A stretch of DNA of 64,000 nt from Pseudomonadota bacterium. Lineage in GTDB: Bacteria; Pseudomonadota; Gammaproteobacteria; Burkholderiales; Rhodocyclaceae. Position 1 is the first letter of the stretch. The number at the start of each line of letters is the position of its first letter. Under the pieces are notes generated by a model. That model was not told the origin of the DNA and did no database searches. It saw only the letters and a program-made list of their open reading frames with translations. The position numbers and the translations under genes are program-made. This document shows, one piece after another, positions 46,260 through 55,580 of the stretch. The stretch lies in NCBI GenBank assembly GCA_018262195.1, contig JAGTRS010000008.1, forward strand, positions 38,587 to 102,586, given 5' to 3'.

Positions 46260-47276
46260 TTATTTGAAGCCGACTCGATCGAAAATGATCTGTGCCTTGC
46301 TCTGGTACATGGCGAGATTCTTGACCGGTAACTTGTCGGCCTTGAATTTGCCGAGCGATTCCAGCGCGGGATTGGCCACCTTGACGCTGTCGACCGCCGG
46401 CCATTCGTTATTGCCGTCGGCAAAGTAGCGCTGAGCCTGATCCGAGGAAAGGTATTCCAGAAATTTGACTGCAGACTCCTTGTGCGGTGCAGTCTTGAGC
46501 ATGCCGCCACCGGAAACGTTGATGTGAGCACCGTTACCGCTCTGATCCGGCCAGATGACGCCGACTTTTTCCATCAGCTTGATCTCTTCGGGTTTGGTCG
46601 AACGGAGCAAGCGTGCAACGTAGTAGGTATTTGAAATGGTTACGCCACATTCGCCGACCGCCACCGATTTGATCTGATCCGTATCGCCGCCTTTAGGCGA
46701 GCGGGCAAAGTTGGCCACCATGCCGCGCGCCAGTTCTTCCGCCTTGGCCTCGCCCTGATGGGCAATGATCGAAGCCATCAGTGACAAGTTGTAGGGATGG
46801 GAGCCTGAGCGGGAGCAGAACTTGCCCTTCAGCTTCGGGTTCGCCAAGTCGGCATAGTTCTGTACATCTTCAGGTTTGACCGCGCCCTTGTTGTATACGA
46901 TGACGCGAGCCCGGGTCGAAAACGAGAACCAGTCTTCGGTGCGCAGGTGAGCCGGAAGCCGGGTTTCGAGCAGCTTCGATGCTACCGGGGCGAACAGGCC
47001 CAATTCGTGAGCCTTGGCCAGGCGGGCGGCATCAACGGTCAGGAAGATATCGGCCGGGCTGTTTGATCCTTCGTTCTTGATCCGTTCGAGCAGCTCATCT
47101 TCCTTGCCCTCGATGCGGTTGATCTTGATGCCCGTCTGCTGCGTGAAATTGGCGTAAAGCGCTTCGTCCGTCTGGTAGTGGCGGGCGGAATAAAGATTCA
47201 GGATCTTGTCCTCAGCGCAGGCAGATGAGGCCAATGCAGCGAAGGAGACGGCGATCAGGGCTGATTTCAGTTTCAT
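46260..47276 (-). CDS. fbpA: Ferric iron ABC transporter substrate-binding protein
   Basis: Periplasmic protein of 338 aa with a Sec signal (KSALIAVSFAALASSACA) and the FbpA/ferric-binding fold: LNLYSARHYQTDEALYANFT, ADIFLTVDAARLAKAHELGL, and VTISNTYYVARLL, where the Tyr pair ligates Fe(III) in the family. Preceded by a strong Fur-box candidate. It is more than 600 bases from fbpB, with an ankyrin gene between. Confidence 0.94.
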   Translation of the reverse strand: MKLKSALIAVSFAALASSACAEDKILNLYSARHYQTDEALYANFTQQTGIKINRIEGKEDELLERIKNEGSNSPADIFLTVDAARLAKAHELGLFAPVASKLLETRLPAHLRTEDWFSFSTRARVIVYNKGAVKPEDVQNYADLANPKLKGKFCSRSGSHPYNLSLMASIIAHQGEAKAEELARGMVANFARSPKGGDTDQIKSVAVGECGVTISNTYYVARLLRSTKPEEIKLMEKVGVIWPDQSGNGAHINVSGGGMLKTAPHKESAVKFLEYLSSDQAQRYFADGNNEWPAVDSVKVANPALESLGKFKADKLPVKNLAMYQSKAQIIFDRVGFK

Positions 47277-47336
47277 GCAGCAACTCCGGGTATCTGTGAG
47301 AACCGTACCAGTTTACTTGTCGGAGTAACGTTTTGT

Positions 47337-47355
47337 AAATGAGAATGGTTATCTT
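47337..47355 (-). promoter_or_regulatory. Fur box upstream of fbpA
   Basis: Plus-strand AAATGAGAATGGTTATCTT; its core ATGAGAATGGTTATC matches the ATGATAATCATTATC part of the Fur consensus at 12 of 15 positions. It lies about 60 bases before the fbpA start, a normal distance for iron repression. Confidence 0.8.
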
Positions 47356-47363
47356 ATTCGGGC

Positions 47364-47390
47364 GTAAAAAAAGCGGCTGGTGCCGCTTTG
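47364..47390 (-). terminator. Rho-independent terminator of the NlpC/P60 gene
   Basis: AAAGCGGC, loop TGGT, GCCGCTTT; on the minus strand it is followed by seven T residues. It starts 2 bases after the stop codon of the peptidase gene and insulates fbpA from it. Confidence 0.9.
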
Positions 47391-47391
47391 A

Positions 47392-47901
47392 TCAGTTGCC
47401 TTCGAGGATTCGTCGGGCGCCGTTGTAGCGCTGCATCCAGTAACTGCTCTCCATGCTCTCGACGCGAACCTCGGCACCGGTGCGCGGTGCGTGCAGGAAA
47501 TGGTTGTCGCCGAGATAGATGCCGACATGCGAGAAGGTGCGGCGCATTGTATTGAAGAAGACCAGATCACCCGGTTTGAGTTGGCTGGAGTCGATCTGCT
47601 GCCCGACTTCACTCATTTCGCGAGCGGTGCGTGGCAGTGAGGTGCCGATGCTGTCCTTGAAAACCAGGCGGACAAACCCGCTGCAATCCAGACCACTGCT
47701 TTCGTCGTTGCCACCCAGGCGGTAGCGCACGCCAACCAGCTTGAGACCTTGCAGGATGACATCCTGCGCAGCGTTGGTGTAACGTTCAAAAAACGACGCT
47801 TGCTCTTCCGGTTTGCGCACCTGTTCAGCCGCGGAGGACGCGCTGATCCCGCTGACGAGCAGCGAAGAGGCAAGCAGGAGAGAAAGCAATACTTTATGCA
47901 T
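47392..47901 (-). CDS. NlpC/P60 cell-wall peptidase
   Basis: Secreted C40 peptidase of 169 aa with a signal peptide (about 1-24) and a catalytic domain: Cys in GLDCSGFVRLVFKD, His in TFSHVGIYLGDN, and His in HFLHAPRTGAEV. The preceding GVRYRLGGNDESSG loop is typical. It likely cuts D-Glu-diaminopimelate peptide cross-links in peptidoglycan. ATG 47901 starts the signal peptide. Confidence 0.93.
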   Translation of the reverse strand: MHKVLLSLLLASSLLVSGISASSAAEQVRKPEEQASFFERYTNAAQDVILQGLKLVGVRYRLGGNDESSGLDCSGFVRLVFKDSIGTSLPRTAREMSEVGQQIDSSQLKPGDLVFFNTMRRTFSHVGIYLGDNHFLHAPRTGAEVRVESMESSYWMQRYNGARRILEGN

Positions 47902-48022
47902 AGCCCCGAAATGTATTTGAAAAACTTCTGGCTGTAAAGAAGCTGAAAAATTCGGGAGCTGCAACTATGTTCATAATCCGTAATTATGAATACAATTTCC
48001 GTCCCGACGAGCGAGGTGATCT

Positions 48023-49018
48023 ATGGATTCCTTCAAGGCACTGCTGATTGAAGAACACGACGGCAAGGTAAGCAGTGGCTTTGTCCAGCTGGATGAAAGC
48101 CGGCTCGACTCCGGTAATGTCACGATCCGGGTTGCGTACTCAAGTATCAATTACAAGGATGCGCTGGCGGCAACCGGTGCCGGCAAGATCATTCGGCGTT
48201 TCCCCTGCGTTGGTGGCATTGATCTTTCTGGTACGGTCATTGAAAGCGGTGATCCGCGTTTCAAGGTCGGTGATCCGGTCATCGCGACCAGCTTCGATAT
48301 TGGCGTTGCACACCATGGTGGTTATGCCGAAATCGCCCGGGTTCCTGGCGACTGGGTTGTTCCCTTGCCGGCCGGCTTGTCCCTTTATGAAGCCATGGCG
48401 TTGGGTACGGCGGGATTTACCGCTGCGCTGGGCGTTTGCCGGATGGAAGAGAATGGTCTGCGTCCGGAAAAAGGGCCGGTCATCGTTACCGGGGCGACTG
48501 GTGGCGTTGGTAGCCTGGCGGTCGACATGCTTGCACGGCTCGGTTATCACGTGGTGGCTCTGACCGGCAAGGAATCCGAGGCCGATTACCTGCGTAGTCT
48601 TGGGGCTACCGAGGTCATGTTGCGTCAGAGTCTTGATCTGACCAAGATACGCCCGCTTGATCGCGCGCGCTGGGCGGGTGCTGTCGATAATCTGGGCGGT
48701 GATGTGCTGGCCTGGATTGCCAGCACAATGGAACAGGGCGGCACGATTGCCAGCATTGGTCTGGCGGCCAGCATGTCGCTGAATACCACGGTCGCACCTT
48801 TCATTCTCCGCGGTGTTTCCTTGCTCGGCATTGACTCGGGCTATATTCGGGAGCCCTACCGCAGCGGTGTCTGGCAGCGTCTGGCGGGCGATTTGCGCCC
48901 ACCGCACCTGGCGTCGATGTCGCGCCGGATTCCTTTTGATGCCTTGCCTGCCACCTTTGGTGAATACATTGCCGGGCGCGCCAAGGGGCGCGTGGTGGTG
49001 GAAATTGCCGGAGGCTGA
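48023..49018 (+). CDS. YhdH/AcuI-type acrylyl-CoA reductase-like quinone oxidoreductase
   Basis: Medium-chain dehydrogenase of 331 aa: N-terminal substrate domain (SSINYKDALAATGAGKIIRR, FPCVGGIDLSGTVIESGD), NADPH Rossmann motif VIVTGATGGVGSLAVDMLA and C-terminal SLLGIDSGYIREPYRS. No zinc ligands are seen, as in YhdH/AcuI. AcuI reduces acryloyl-CoA to propionyl-CoA; the propionyl-CoA synthetase gene 1.2 kb downstream makes that plausible, but the substrate is not proven. Confidence 0.9.
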   Translation: MDSFKALLIEEHDGKVSSGFVQLDESRLDSGNVTIRVAYSSINYKDALAATGAGKIIRRFPCVGGIDLSGTVIESGDPRFKVGDPVIATSFDIGVAHHGGYAEIARVPGDWVVPLPAGLSLYEAMALGTAGFTAALGVCRMEENGLRPEKGPVIVTGATGGVGSLAVDMLARLGYHVVALTGKESEADYLRSLGATEVMLRQSLDLTKIRPLDRARWAGAVDNLGGDVLAWIASTMEQGGTIASIGLAASMSLNTTVAPFILRGVSLLGIDSGYIREPYRSGVWQRLAGDLRPPHLASMSRRIPFDALPATFGEYIAGRAKGRVVVEIAGG

Positions 49019-49019
49019 C

Positions 49020-50141
49020 GTGGCCGAGTTGCCGCACATCCTGATCGTTGACGACTCCAGGGTGGTCAGGAAGTCCCTCATTCAACATTTGCAGGGGCAG
49101 TATGAGGTGCGCGAGGAGAGCGATGGCGAGGCTGCATGGCAGACGCTGGTCGTCGATCATTCGATCAAGGCGGTCATATCCGACCTGCAAATGCCCAAGC
49201 TGAATGGCTACGAACTTCTGGAGCGGGTGCGCACTTCCAAGCTTCGCCGCTTGCAGCAGCTGCCGTTCATTCTTGTCTCTGGCGAAGAGACGGAGGAGGA
49301 GCGCGCCAGGGCAAAGGAATTAGGCGTTTCTGATTTTGTGACCAAGGGTGCGGGTGGTACGGAAGTACTGACTCGTCTGAATAATTTGCTTGTCCTGAAC
49401 AGCGTACAGGAAAACCGCGAGGCCGATCGCGAGCGCCTGGTTCAGGATCCGGTGAGCGGTTTGTTTACTAGAAAATATCTGGAACTCCAGGCGGCACAGG
49501 CCTTGTCCCATTCTGCGCGACACGGTGTCGATGTCAGTGTGATGGTGCTCGGTTTCGATGGTTTTGCCGGCATGTGCGAACGCTTGGGTGAGCAAGTGGC
49601 CGATGAGATTGGCAACCGTTTTGCCAAGATGCTGACTGGCAAGATGCGTCAGGAAGATAGTCTGGGACATTTCGGTAACGGGCAGTTTGCTGTCGTTTCA
49701 CCGGGGACGGCGCCGGCTTTTTGCGCGACTTTTGCCGAGCGTGTCCGCGAGGCGATCGAGGTGGCGCGGCTGTCGGTGCAGGGGCAGACCGTATCGTTGA
49801 CGGTCAGTATCGGATTGGCCAGCGTTCCTACTGATCAGGTGGATTCTGCAGCGACATTGCTCGATCTGGCCGGGGCACGCATGCAGAAGGCCATGCAGGC
49901 GGGAGGGAATCGAACCGAATCGGGCGGAATTCTGCCGGCGACGCGGCCGATTTCCATTCATCACGCCCTGGAGTTGTTGGCGGCAAATCGCCCTGGGCCG
50001 GTTATCCCACATCTGCCCGCTTTGGCTGAGCGGCTTATACCCTTGCTGAAATTGATGGATCAGGAGTTGGAATTGGATTTGGCTCTGCCGCTGGCAGAGA
50101 TCGAATACCGTTTGAGTGAACGGAAGTCGGAAAAAAATTAA
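49020..50141 (+). CDS. Response regulator with degenerate GGDEF domain
   Basis: Protein of 373 aa: a receiver domain (about 5-125) with phospho-acceptor Asp55 (AVISDLQMPK), Ser87 and Lys109, a coiled linker, and a GGDEF-like domain (about 135-295) in which the active-site motif is GNGQF (219-223) instead of GGDEF. The RxxD inhibitory-site motif RQED (210-213) is kept at the right distance. A helical tail follows. It is thus more likely a cyclic di-GMP binding output than a cyclase. GTG 49020 is chosen because CGGAGG lies 6 bases before it. Confidence 0.88.
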   Translation: MAELPHILIVDDSRVVRKSLIQHLQGQYEVREESDGEAAWQTLVVDHSIKAVISDLQMPKLNGYELLERVRTSKLRRLQQLPFILVSGEETEEERARAKELGVSDFVTKGAGGTEVLTRLNNLLVLNSVQENREADRERLVQDPVSGLFTRKYLELQAAQALSHSARHGVDVSVMVLGFDGFAGMCERLGEQVADEIGNRFAKMLTGKMRQEDSLGHFGNGQFAVVSPGTAPAFCATFAERVREAIEVARLSVQGQTVSLTVSIGLASVPTDQVDSAATLLDLAGARMQKAMQAGGNRTESGGILPATRPISIHHALELLAANRPGPVIPHLPALAERLIPLLKLMDQELELDLALPLAEIEYRLSERKSEKN

Positions 50142-50189
50142 TCCGTTCGGTATTTTGTTGTGCAGGAAAACTTAGCTAGAGGGATCTTT

Positions 50190-52082
50190 ATGGCGACGTA
50201 CAAGGAGTTTCACCAGTATTCCATCGAAAAGCCGAATGAGTTCTGGACCGAACAGGCCCAGCTCATCGACTGGAAAGAACCGTTTACCCAAGTCTGTGAT
50301 TATTCCCGCCCGCCATTTGCTAAATGGTTCGTTGGCGGCAAGACCAATCTTTGTTACAACGCAGTTGATCGTCACGCGGCCAAGCGTCCGAATGATCGTG
50401 CGTTGATTTTCATCTCGACTGAAACCGACGAAGAAACGGTATACAGCTTTGCGGAGCTGCAGCGCGAAATCGAGCGCATGGCAGCGATTTACCAGAGCCT
50501 CGGCGTCAAGAAGGGCGACCGCGTCCTGATCTACATGCCGATGATCGCCCAAGCGACCTTCGCGATTCTTGCTGCAACGCGCATCGGTGCCATCCACTCG
50601 GTGGTGTTCGGCGGCTTCGCGTCCGGTTCGCTGGCTACCCGTATCGACGATGCCAAACCGGTATTGATCGTTTCCTCCGACGCCGGCATGCGCGGCGGCA
50701 AGGCCGTGCCCTACAAGCATTTGCTCGATGAAGCCATCGATCTGGCCGAACACAAGCCGGCCAAGGTGTTGATGGTCGACCGTGGTCTGGACAAGGCTTT
50801 CAACAAGGTTGCCGGTCGCGATGTCGATTACGCCACCGAGCGCGCCAAGTTCATGGATGCCAAGGTGCCGTGCGAATGGCTGGAATCCTCCGAGCCGTCC
50901 TACATCCTCTACACCTCCGGCACGACCGGCAAGCCGAAGGGCGTCCAGCGCGATACCGGCGGTTACGCCGTGGCGCTGGCTTCGTCGATGAAGCATATCT
51001 ACTGCGGTGGCGAGGGCGAAACCTTCTTCTCCACCTCCGATATCGGCTGGGTGGTCGGCCACTCCTACATCATCTACGGCCCGCTGATCGCCGGCATGGC
51101 CACCGTGATGTACGAAGGCACGCCGCTGCGTCCGGACGCCGGCATCTGGTGGCAGATCGTCGAGAAGTACAAGGTCACCGTGATGTTCTCGGCGCCGACC
51201 GCCGCCCGCGTGCTGAAGAAGCAGGATCCGGCCTTCATGCACAAGTACGACCTGTCGTCGCTCAAGCACATCTTCATGGCCGGTGAGCCACTCGACCAGC
51301 CGACGCACGAGTGGTTCATGACCGAGTTGCAAAAGCCGGTCATCGACAACTACTGGCAGACCGAAACGGGCTGGCCGATGCTGGCTGCGCTGCCGGGCGT
51401 CGAAAAGACGCCGATCAAGTACGGTTCGCCGTCCTTCCCGGTCTACGGCTATAACCTGCAGATCTTCCGCGAAGACGGTTCGGTCTGCGGCGCCAACGAA
51501 AAGGGTATCGCCGCCGTCATCCCGCCGTTGCCGCCCGGCTGTTTGTCTACCGTCTGGGGTCAGGACGACCGTTTCGTATCGACCTACTTCACGCTGTTCA
51601 AGGAGCCGCTGGTTTATTCCTCGTACGACTGGGCGATCAAGGACGACGACGGTTATTTCACAATCCTCGGTCGTACCGACGACGTGATCAACGTTGCCGG
51701 CCATCGTCTGGGTACCCGTGAAATCGAGGAAGCTATCCAGAACCACCCGGCAATTGCCGAAGTGGCCGTGGTTGGTGTCGAGGACAAGCTCAAGGGGCAG
51801 GTGCCGATGGCCTTCGCTGTCGTCAAGGATGCCTCCAAGCTTTCCTCGCCGGAGCTGATCAAGGCACTGGAGAAGGAAGTGTTCGGTACGGTCGACAGCA
51901 TCCTCGGGGCGATCGGCCGTCCGGCCCGCGTGCACTTCGTGACCGGTCTGCCCAAGACCCGTTCCGGCAAGATGCTGCGCCGCTCGCTGCAGGCGCTGGC
52001 GGAAGGCCGTGATCCGGGCGATCTGACGACGATCGACGATCCTTCGACGCTCGAGCAGATCAAGAACGCGCTGGCCAGCTAA
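50190..52082 (+). CDS. prpE: Propionyl-CoA synthetase
   Basis: Acyl-CoA synthetase of 630 aa that activates propionate with ATP and CoA. AMP-binding motif ILYTSGTTGKPKGVQRDTGG, with the QRDTGGYAVAL stretch characteristic of PrpE rather than Acs, then YWQTETGWPM and the C-terminal catalytic Lys in PKTRSGKMLRRSL. ATG 50190 fits family starts. No prpBCD genes are in the window. A strong terminator follows. Confidence 0.95.
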   Translation: MATYKEFHQYSIEKPNEFWTEQAQLIDWKEPFTQVCDYSRPPFAKWFVGGKTNLCYNAVDRHAAKRPNDRALIFISTETDEETVYSFAELQREIERMAAIYQSLGVKKGDRVLIYMPMIAQATFAILAATRIGAIHSVVFGGFASGSLATRIDDAKPVLIVSSDAGMRGGKAVPYKHLLDEAIDLAEHKPAKVLMVDRGLDKAFNKVAGRDVDYATERAKFMDAKVPCEWLESSEPSYILYTSGTTGKPKGVQRDTGGYAVALASSMKHIYCGGEGETFFSTSDIGWVVGHSYIIYGPLIAGMATVMYEGTPLRPDAGIWWQIVEKYKVTVMFSAPTAARVLKKQDPAFMHKYDLSSLKHIFMAGEPLDQPTHEWFMTELQKPVIDNYWQTETGWPMLAALPGVEKTPIKYGSPSFPVYGYNLQIFREDGSVCGANEKGIAAVIPPLPPGCLSTVWGQDDRFVSTYFTLFKEPLVYSSYDWAIKDDDGYFTILGRTDDVINVAGHRLGTREIEEAIQNHPAIAEVAVVGVEDKLKGQVPMAFAVVKDASKLSSPELIKALEKEVFGTVDSILGAIGRPARVHFVTGLPKTRSGKMLRRSLQALAEGRDPGDLTTIDDPSTLEQIKNALAS

Positions 52083-52105
52083 TCGCGTCTTGTGTTTGAA
52101 CAAAG

Positions 52106-52135
52106 GCCCGCCGATGAAAATCGGCGGGCTTTTTT
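52106..52135 (+). terminator. Rho-independent terminator of prpE
   Basis: GCCCGCCGA, loop TGAAAA, TCGGCGGGC, then TTTTTT; 24 bases after the prpE stop. Confidence 0.93.
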
Positions 52136-52213
52136 ATTGCGCCGTTGTAAGAATCCGGCTGGGGGGCGGGTGGTAGAATGCCCGCCGGTCCTACCACTCT
52201 GACGTTTACGCTG

Positions 52214-53716
52214 ATGATTTACGAAACAGTCGCTGCAGTCGATCTGGGTTCCAATAGCTTCCGCCTGCAGGTCGGGCGCGTGGTGGATGATCAAATCTAC
52301 GTTCTGGATTCCTTGAAGGAGCCGGTTCGCCTTGCATCTGGACTGACTGCCGACAAGCGCCTGGATACCGCAGCTCAAGTCAGGGCGCTGGATGCCCTGC
52401 GTCGTTTCGGCGAGCGCCTGGGCGGCTTGGACCGGGGGGCGGTGCGTGCCGTAGCGACCAATACCCTGCGTGTTGCCAAGAACGCGGTTGAGTTTTTACC
52501 GTTGGCCGAAGAGGCCTTGGGTTTTCCCATTGAAATCATCGCTGGTCGCGAAGAGGCTCGTCTGATCTACATCGGTGCCTCGCACTCTTTGCCAATGGCT
52601 TCACACAAGCGATTGGTTGTCGATATTGGTGGTGGTTCAACGGAATTCATCATCGGCAAGCGCCATGAGCCGCAGCTGATGGAATCGCTCTACATGGGCT
52701 GCGTCAGCTACACGCAGCGTTTCTTTCCGGATCGCCGGATCGACAAGAAACGGCTACGCGAAGCTCAGGTGGCAGCAGCCAAGGAAATCGAACTGATTGC
52801 CCATGATTTCCAGCGCCTTGGCTGGCGGGAGGCGGTCGGCTCATCCGGTTCGGCGCGGGCGATTGCCGATGTGCTGGAACTGAACGGCATGAACCCGAAC
52901 GGTGAAAGTGGCATTACGCGGGTCGGGCTGGACAAGCTCTGTGCGCTGTTGATCAAGGCAGGGTCTGCCGAAGCACTTGATCTGCCCGGTATCAAGGGCG
53001 ATCGTCTGCCGGTATTTCCAGGTGGCGTGGCCATCATGACGGCGATTTTTGAGGAACTCAACATCGAGCGGATGTCCTATGCCGAAGGCGCCTTGCGTCT
53101 TGGTGTGCTTTACGATTTGCTCGGACGCTTTCACCATCACGACATGCGGGACTCCACTGTGTCGCAGTTCCGCCGCCGCTACCAGGTCGAGGGCGACCAG
53201 GTGGGGCGGGTCGAAGCTACTGCGCTATCGGCGCTGACCCAGTTATCGGAAGGAAGTCCGTCGGAATCGGATATGCAGTTCCTGTCATGGGCTTGCCGCT
53301 TGCACGAAATTGGTATTTCTGTCGCTCACAATGCGTATCACAAGCATGGTGCTTACGTTCTTACCTACGCTGATATGCCCGGTTTCTCCAAGAAAGATCA
53401 GGCACGATTGGCAATGCTGGTGCTTGGTCACCGCGGCAAGCTTGAGAAGCTGGGCGCTGTGCCGGCCGACGATAGTGCGTGGAATCTGATTTTTTGTTTG
53501 CGGCTGGCGGTATTGCTGCACAGAACCCGTGATGACAGGGACCTTCCTGCGTGGCGGGTCGTACGCAGCGGCAATGGTTTTCTCCTTGAATTGCCGGCTG
53601 ACTGGTTGGTGGCCAATCCCTGGACTGCCGCGGCATTTGGCGAAGAAGCCAATGTCTGGAAACAGATCGGGCGGGATTATGTCTTCAGGTCCAAGCCCGT
53701 AAGGAAGCCTGCATGA
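52214..53716 (+). CDS. ppx: Exopolyphosphatase/GppA-family phosphatase
   Basis: Protein of 500 aa of the Ppx/GppA family, which degrades polyphosphate or pppGpp. N-terminal phosphate motif AAVDLGSNSFRLQVGRV, second motif RLVVDIGGGSTEFIIGK, then the helical HD-type C-terminal domain (about 310-495, LSWACRLHEIGISVAHNAYH KHG). ATG 52214 is chosen for AVDLGSNSF placement. It overlaps the MlaE-like gene by 4 bases and so probably heads that operon. Confidence 0.93.
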   Translation: MIYETVAAVDLGSNSFRLQVGRVVDDQIYVLDSLKEPVRLASGLTADKRLDTAAQVRALDALRRFGERLGGLDRGAVRAVATNTLRVAKNAVEFLPLAEEALGFPIEIIAGREEARLIYIGASHSLPMASHKRLVVDIGGGSTEFIIGKRHEPQLMESLYMGCVSYTQRFFPDRRIDKKRLREAQVAAAKEIELIAHDFQRLGWREAVGSSGSARAIADVLELNGMNPNGESGITRVGLDKLCALLIKAGSAEALDLPGIKGDRLPVFPGGVAIMTAIFEELNIERMSYAEGALRLGVLYDLLGRFHHHDMRDSTVSQFRRRYQVEGDQVGRVEATALSALTQLSEGSPSESDMQFLSWACRLHEIGISVAHNAYHKHGAYVLTYADMPGFSKKDQARLAMLVLGHRGKLEKLGAVPADDSAWNLIFCLRLAVLLHRTRDDRDLPAWRVVRSGNGFLLELPADWLVANPWTAAAFGEEANVWKQIGRDYVFRSKPVRKPA

Positions 53717-54819
53717 GCGAAATTCCCCGCTTGCGAGTCGAGCCGGGGAAGGTAGTACTCTCCGGCGCATGGACGCTCGCTGAGATGCTCCCGATGCTGT
53801 CGTTTTTGCAGACGGAACTCACTCAGCAGCCGGTTCATGTCAGGCATTGGGATTTGTCCGCCGTGACCCGGCTGGACAGTGCGGCGGCAGTGCTGCTATG
53901 GCGAACTTGGGGTAGCCAGTGGCCGGCCAGTCTGGATATTGGCGAGATGCATCGGCCGGTGCTCGCCCGGGTTGCCGAGCTGCCGCGTGAGATGCCTGTG
54001 CCGGCGGCACCTCGCGTTCACCTGCCGGAATTTGTCGGTGTGCTTTTGCTCAAGGCGTTGGCCAATTTGCGCGGCATGGTTGCTCTGTTTGGCCAATTGC
54101 TGCTCGACTGTGCCTATCTGTTTCGTCACCCGAAAGACGTCCCGTGGCGGGAGTTTACGTCCAACGTTTACAAGGCCGGTGCGCTGGCTTTGCCGGTTAC
54201 AGCGCTGGTCGGATTCCTGATCGGGGTGACGATCAGCTATCTCTCGGCGCTCCAGTTGAAAAGCTTTGGAGCAGATCTGTTTATCGTCAATATTCTCGGT
54301 ATCTCGATCATCCGTGAACTGGGGCCAGTTCTCGTGGCGGTTTTGGTGGCCGGGCGCTCGGGCTCGGCGATGACGGCCCAGATCGGCGTGATGCGCGTTA
54401 CGGAAGAAATCGATGCCTTGTCGACGATGGGTATCTCGCGTAGCTTGCGCGTCGTTTTACCCAAGGTGCTTGGCTTGACAGTCGCCATGCCGCTGCTGGT
54501 GTTGTGGACTTCGGCCGTTGCCTTGTTTGGTGGCATGCTGGCGGCGCTGATGCAACTTGATCTGTCGCTGATCTATTTTCTCGAAAATCTGCCCAGAGCC
54601 GTACCGGTTGCTAATTTGTACATTGGTTTGGGAAAAGGCTTGGTGTTCGGGTTTGTCATTGCGGTGGTTGCCTGTCATTTTGGCTTGCACGTCAAGCCAA
54701 ACACCGAAAGCCTGTCGGCCAACACGACCAGCGCGGTGGTGACGGCAATTACCACGGTGATTCTGGTTGATGCGATCTTCGCTATCTTCACTCGCCACAT
54801 CGGTGTGCCTCAACTATGA
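53713..54819 (+). CDS. MlaE-like permease with N-terminal STAS domain, system 2
   Basis: Protein of 368 aa with the same layout as the gene at 36210-37334: STAS domain (about 5-95, VVLSGAWTLAEMLPML and HWDLSAVTRLDSAAAVLLWR) and MlaE permease (about 110-365, VLVAGRSGSAMTAQIGVMRV TEEIDAL). Sequence differs clearly from system 1, so this is an old paralogue rather than a recent duplicate. First lipid-transport gene, coupled to ppx. Confidence 0.92.
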   Translation: MSEIPRLRVEPGKVVLSGAWTLAEMLPMLSFLQTELTQQPVHVRHWDLSAVTRLDSAAAVLLWRTWGSQWPASLDIGEMHRPVLARVAELPREMPVPAAPRVHLPEFVGVLLLKALANLRGMVALFGQLLLDCAYLFRHPKDVPWREFTSNVYKAGALALPVTALVGFLIGVTISYLSALQLKSFGADLFIVNILGISIIRELGPVLVAVLVAGRSGSAMTAQIGVMRVTEEIDALSTMGISRSLRVVLPKVLGLTVAMPLLVLWTSAVALFGGMLAALMQLDLSLIYFLENLPRAVPVANLYIGLGKGLVFGFVIAVVACHFGLHVKPNTESLSANTTSAVVTAITTVILVDAIFAIFTRHIGVPQL

Positions 54820-55571
54820 GCCAGCCCCCGGTCATTGAGCTCAGTGGTGTATCGGCCAGTTTCAGGGGTCGGTTGGTGCACTGCGATCTGGACTTGCGGG
54901 TGGAGGAAGGGCAAATTGTTGGTTTGCTTGGCGGTTCCGGGAGTGGCAAAACGACGCTGCTGCGCGAAATTCTCGGCCTGCTACAGCCGGATACCGGGGT
55001 GGTCCGCCTGTTCGGTGTCGATCTCAATGACCCTGACGTACTCCTGCAGCGGGATGTACGGCGCCGCCTTGGTATGTTGTTTCAGCACGGCGCATTATTT
55101 TCGGCCCTGTCTGTCTTCGACAACATTGCTTTCCCGTTGCGCGAATTGCGGTGCCTTGATGAGGACTGGATACGTCGGTTGGTCCACCTCAAGCTGGCGA
55201 TGGTCGGCCTGGAGGAGGCGCATGGCAAGCTGATGCCGGCTGAGCTGTCGGGTGGGATGGTCAAGCGCGTTGCGTTGGCTCGGGCATTGGCGCTGGAGCC
55301 TGAACTCCTGCTTCTCGATGAGCCTACCGCTGGCCTGGACCCGGATCGTAGCCAGAATTTTGTCGAACTGGTCGGAGATTTGCAGCGCGAACTTGGCTTG
55401 ACCGTGGTGATGGTGACGCATGACCTGAATACCCTGGCTGGGCTTGCCACTCACGTGGCCGTGCTGGCTGATCAACAGATCGTTGCCTTCGGCACGAAGG
55501 ACGAGATCATGACGGTCGATCACCCCTTCGTCACCGGATTTTTTGGCGCTGATCGCCGGAAACTGCTTTAA
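54816..55571 (+). CDS. MlaF-like ABC ATPase, system 2
   Basis: ATPase of 251 aa with Walker A GGSGSGKTTLLREIL, signature LSGGMVKRVALARALALEPE, Walker B LLLLDEPTAGLDPDRS and H-loop VTHDLNTLAGL. The SGGM variant marks the MlaF subgroup. Overlaps the permease by 4 bases and precedes the MCE gene by 9. Confidence 0.93.
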   Translation: MSQPPVIELSGVSASFRGRLVHCDLDLRVEEGQIVGLLGGSGSGKTTLLREILGLLQPDTGVVRLFGVDLNDPDVLLQRDVRRRLGMLFQHGALFSALSVFDNIAFPLRELRCLDEDWIRRLVHLKLAMVGLEEAHGKLMPAELSGGMVKRVALARALALEPELLLLDEPTAGLDPDRSQNFVELVGDLQRELGLTVVMVTHDLNTLAGLATHVAVLADQQIVAFGTKDEIMTVDHPFVTGFFGADRRKLL

Positions 55572-55580
55572 TCATCAATC

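Noticed and set aside
50172..52103. 643-codon open frame antisense to prpE
   Set aside because: Runs exactly opposite a well-supported prpE with intact motifs, has no recognisable domain, and long antisense frames are expected from GC-rich codon usage.
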